From Faeciplasma avium (GTDB taxonomy: Bacteria > Bacillota > Clostridia > Oscillospirales > Ruminococcaceae): DNA of 13,335 nucleotides. The notes beneath the pieces were generated by a model that was not told where the DNA came from, searched no databases, and saw nothing but the letters and a program-made list of their open reading frames with translations. Numbering within the stretch: position 1 is the first letter of the stretch; the number at the start of each line of letters is the position of its first letter. Below are positions 13,121 through 13,335 of the stretch, piece after piece. The translations under genes and the position numbers were made by a program. Location: NCBI GenBank assembly GCA_018713505.1, contig DVOL01000019.1, positions 1-13,335 of the forward strand, written 5' to 3'.

Positions 13121-13335
13121 GGTTAAGCCCTCGACCAATTAGTACTCGCTAGCTAAACATGTCGCCATGCTTACACTTTGAGCCTATCAACCTGGTAGTC
13201 TTCCAGGGGTCTTACTCAGTTGACCTGATGGGATATCTTATCTTAAGGACGGCTTCACGCTTAGATGCTTTCAGCGTTTATCCGATCCGCACATAGCTGC
13301 CCAGCTGTGCCACTGGCGTGACAACTGGTGCACCA
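13121..13335 (-). rRNA. rrl: 23S ribosomal RNA, 3' end (partial)
   Basis: Only the last roughly 215 nt of about 2,900 are in the window. The universal 3'-terminal stretch TACTAATTGGTCGAGGGCTT is present, ending near AACC at 13121, along with the CATCTAAGCGTGAAGCC-type block and the ACTGGTAGACTACCAGGTT-like helix region upstream of it. The spacer to 5S (13038-13120) contains no tRNA, only a short GAGG/CCTC pairing. Confidence 0.96.

Noticed and set aside
1..13335. CRISPR arrays, insertion sequences, prophage or toxin-antitoxin genes
   Set aside because: No regularly spaced repeats, transposase or phage-like proteins, or target-site duplications were seen. The lone XRE domain belongs to the M18 fusion rather than to an antitoxin.

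Overview
The window looks like chromosomal DNA of an anaerobic, endospore-forming Clostridia-type Firmicute with moderate GC. The evidence is a GerA/GerAB spore-germination pair, a DUF421 plus DUF4363 pair typical of spore formers, Gram-positive-style Shine-Dalgarno sequences (AGGAGG or GGAGG) before almost every gene, NrdR, and separate secD and secF genes. No species can be named from the sequence alone. I see no insertion sequence, phage gene, CRISPR array or other sign of a mobile region.

Layout: (1) Positions 1-2538, minus strand: a GerA-family germinant-receptor A subunit overlaps a GerAB-type permease that runs off the left edge. (2) Positions 2539-2665: a short divergent control region containing a perfect 8-bp inverted repeat, GGTATATT/AATATACC, that resembles back-to-back sporulation (sigma-G-like) promoters. 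(3) Positions 2666-3711, plus strand: a DUF421 (YetF-type) membrane protein and a DUF4363 protein. (4) Positions 3738-6277, plus strand: a strong housekeeping-type promoter, a hairpin leader, then nrdR, trxA, trxB and a DUF1349 protein. This is a redox and ribonucleotide-reduction neighbourhood: NrdR represses ribonucleotide reductase genes, and thioredoxin with its reductase is an electron donor for that enzyme. It ends at a strong bidirectional terminator (6306-6343).

(5) Positions 6340-9735, minus strand: secD and secF (overlapping, from a near-consensus promoter at 9707-9735), followed by a xylose-isomerase-like TIM-barrel protein. (6) Positions 9771-12727, minus strand: a GNAT acetyltransferase from its own strong promoter, an MTA/SAH-nucleosidase-like protein, and an M18 aminopeptidase with an XRE helix-turn-helix domain fused to its N-terminus. 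(7) Positions 12768-13335, minus strand: the end of an rRNA operon, with the 3' end of 23S rRNA, 5S rRNA, tRNA-Asn(GTT) and a rho-independent terminator.

Most genes are ordinary housekeeping or sporulation genes. The most unusual item is the XRE-M18 aminopeptidase fusion (9771-11333), which keeps what appear to be all catalytic and metal-binding residues and also carries a complete DNA-binding-type domain. Secondary items are the nrdR leader, where a terminator-like hairpin lies between promoter and gene with a competing pairing, the symmetric gerA/DUF421 promoter region, and an inverted repeat overlapping the secD -10 box.
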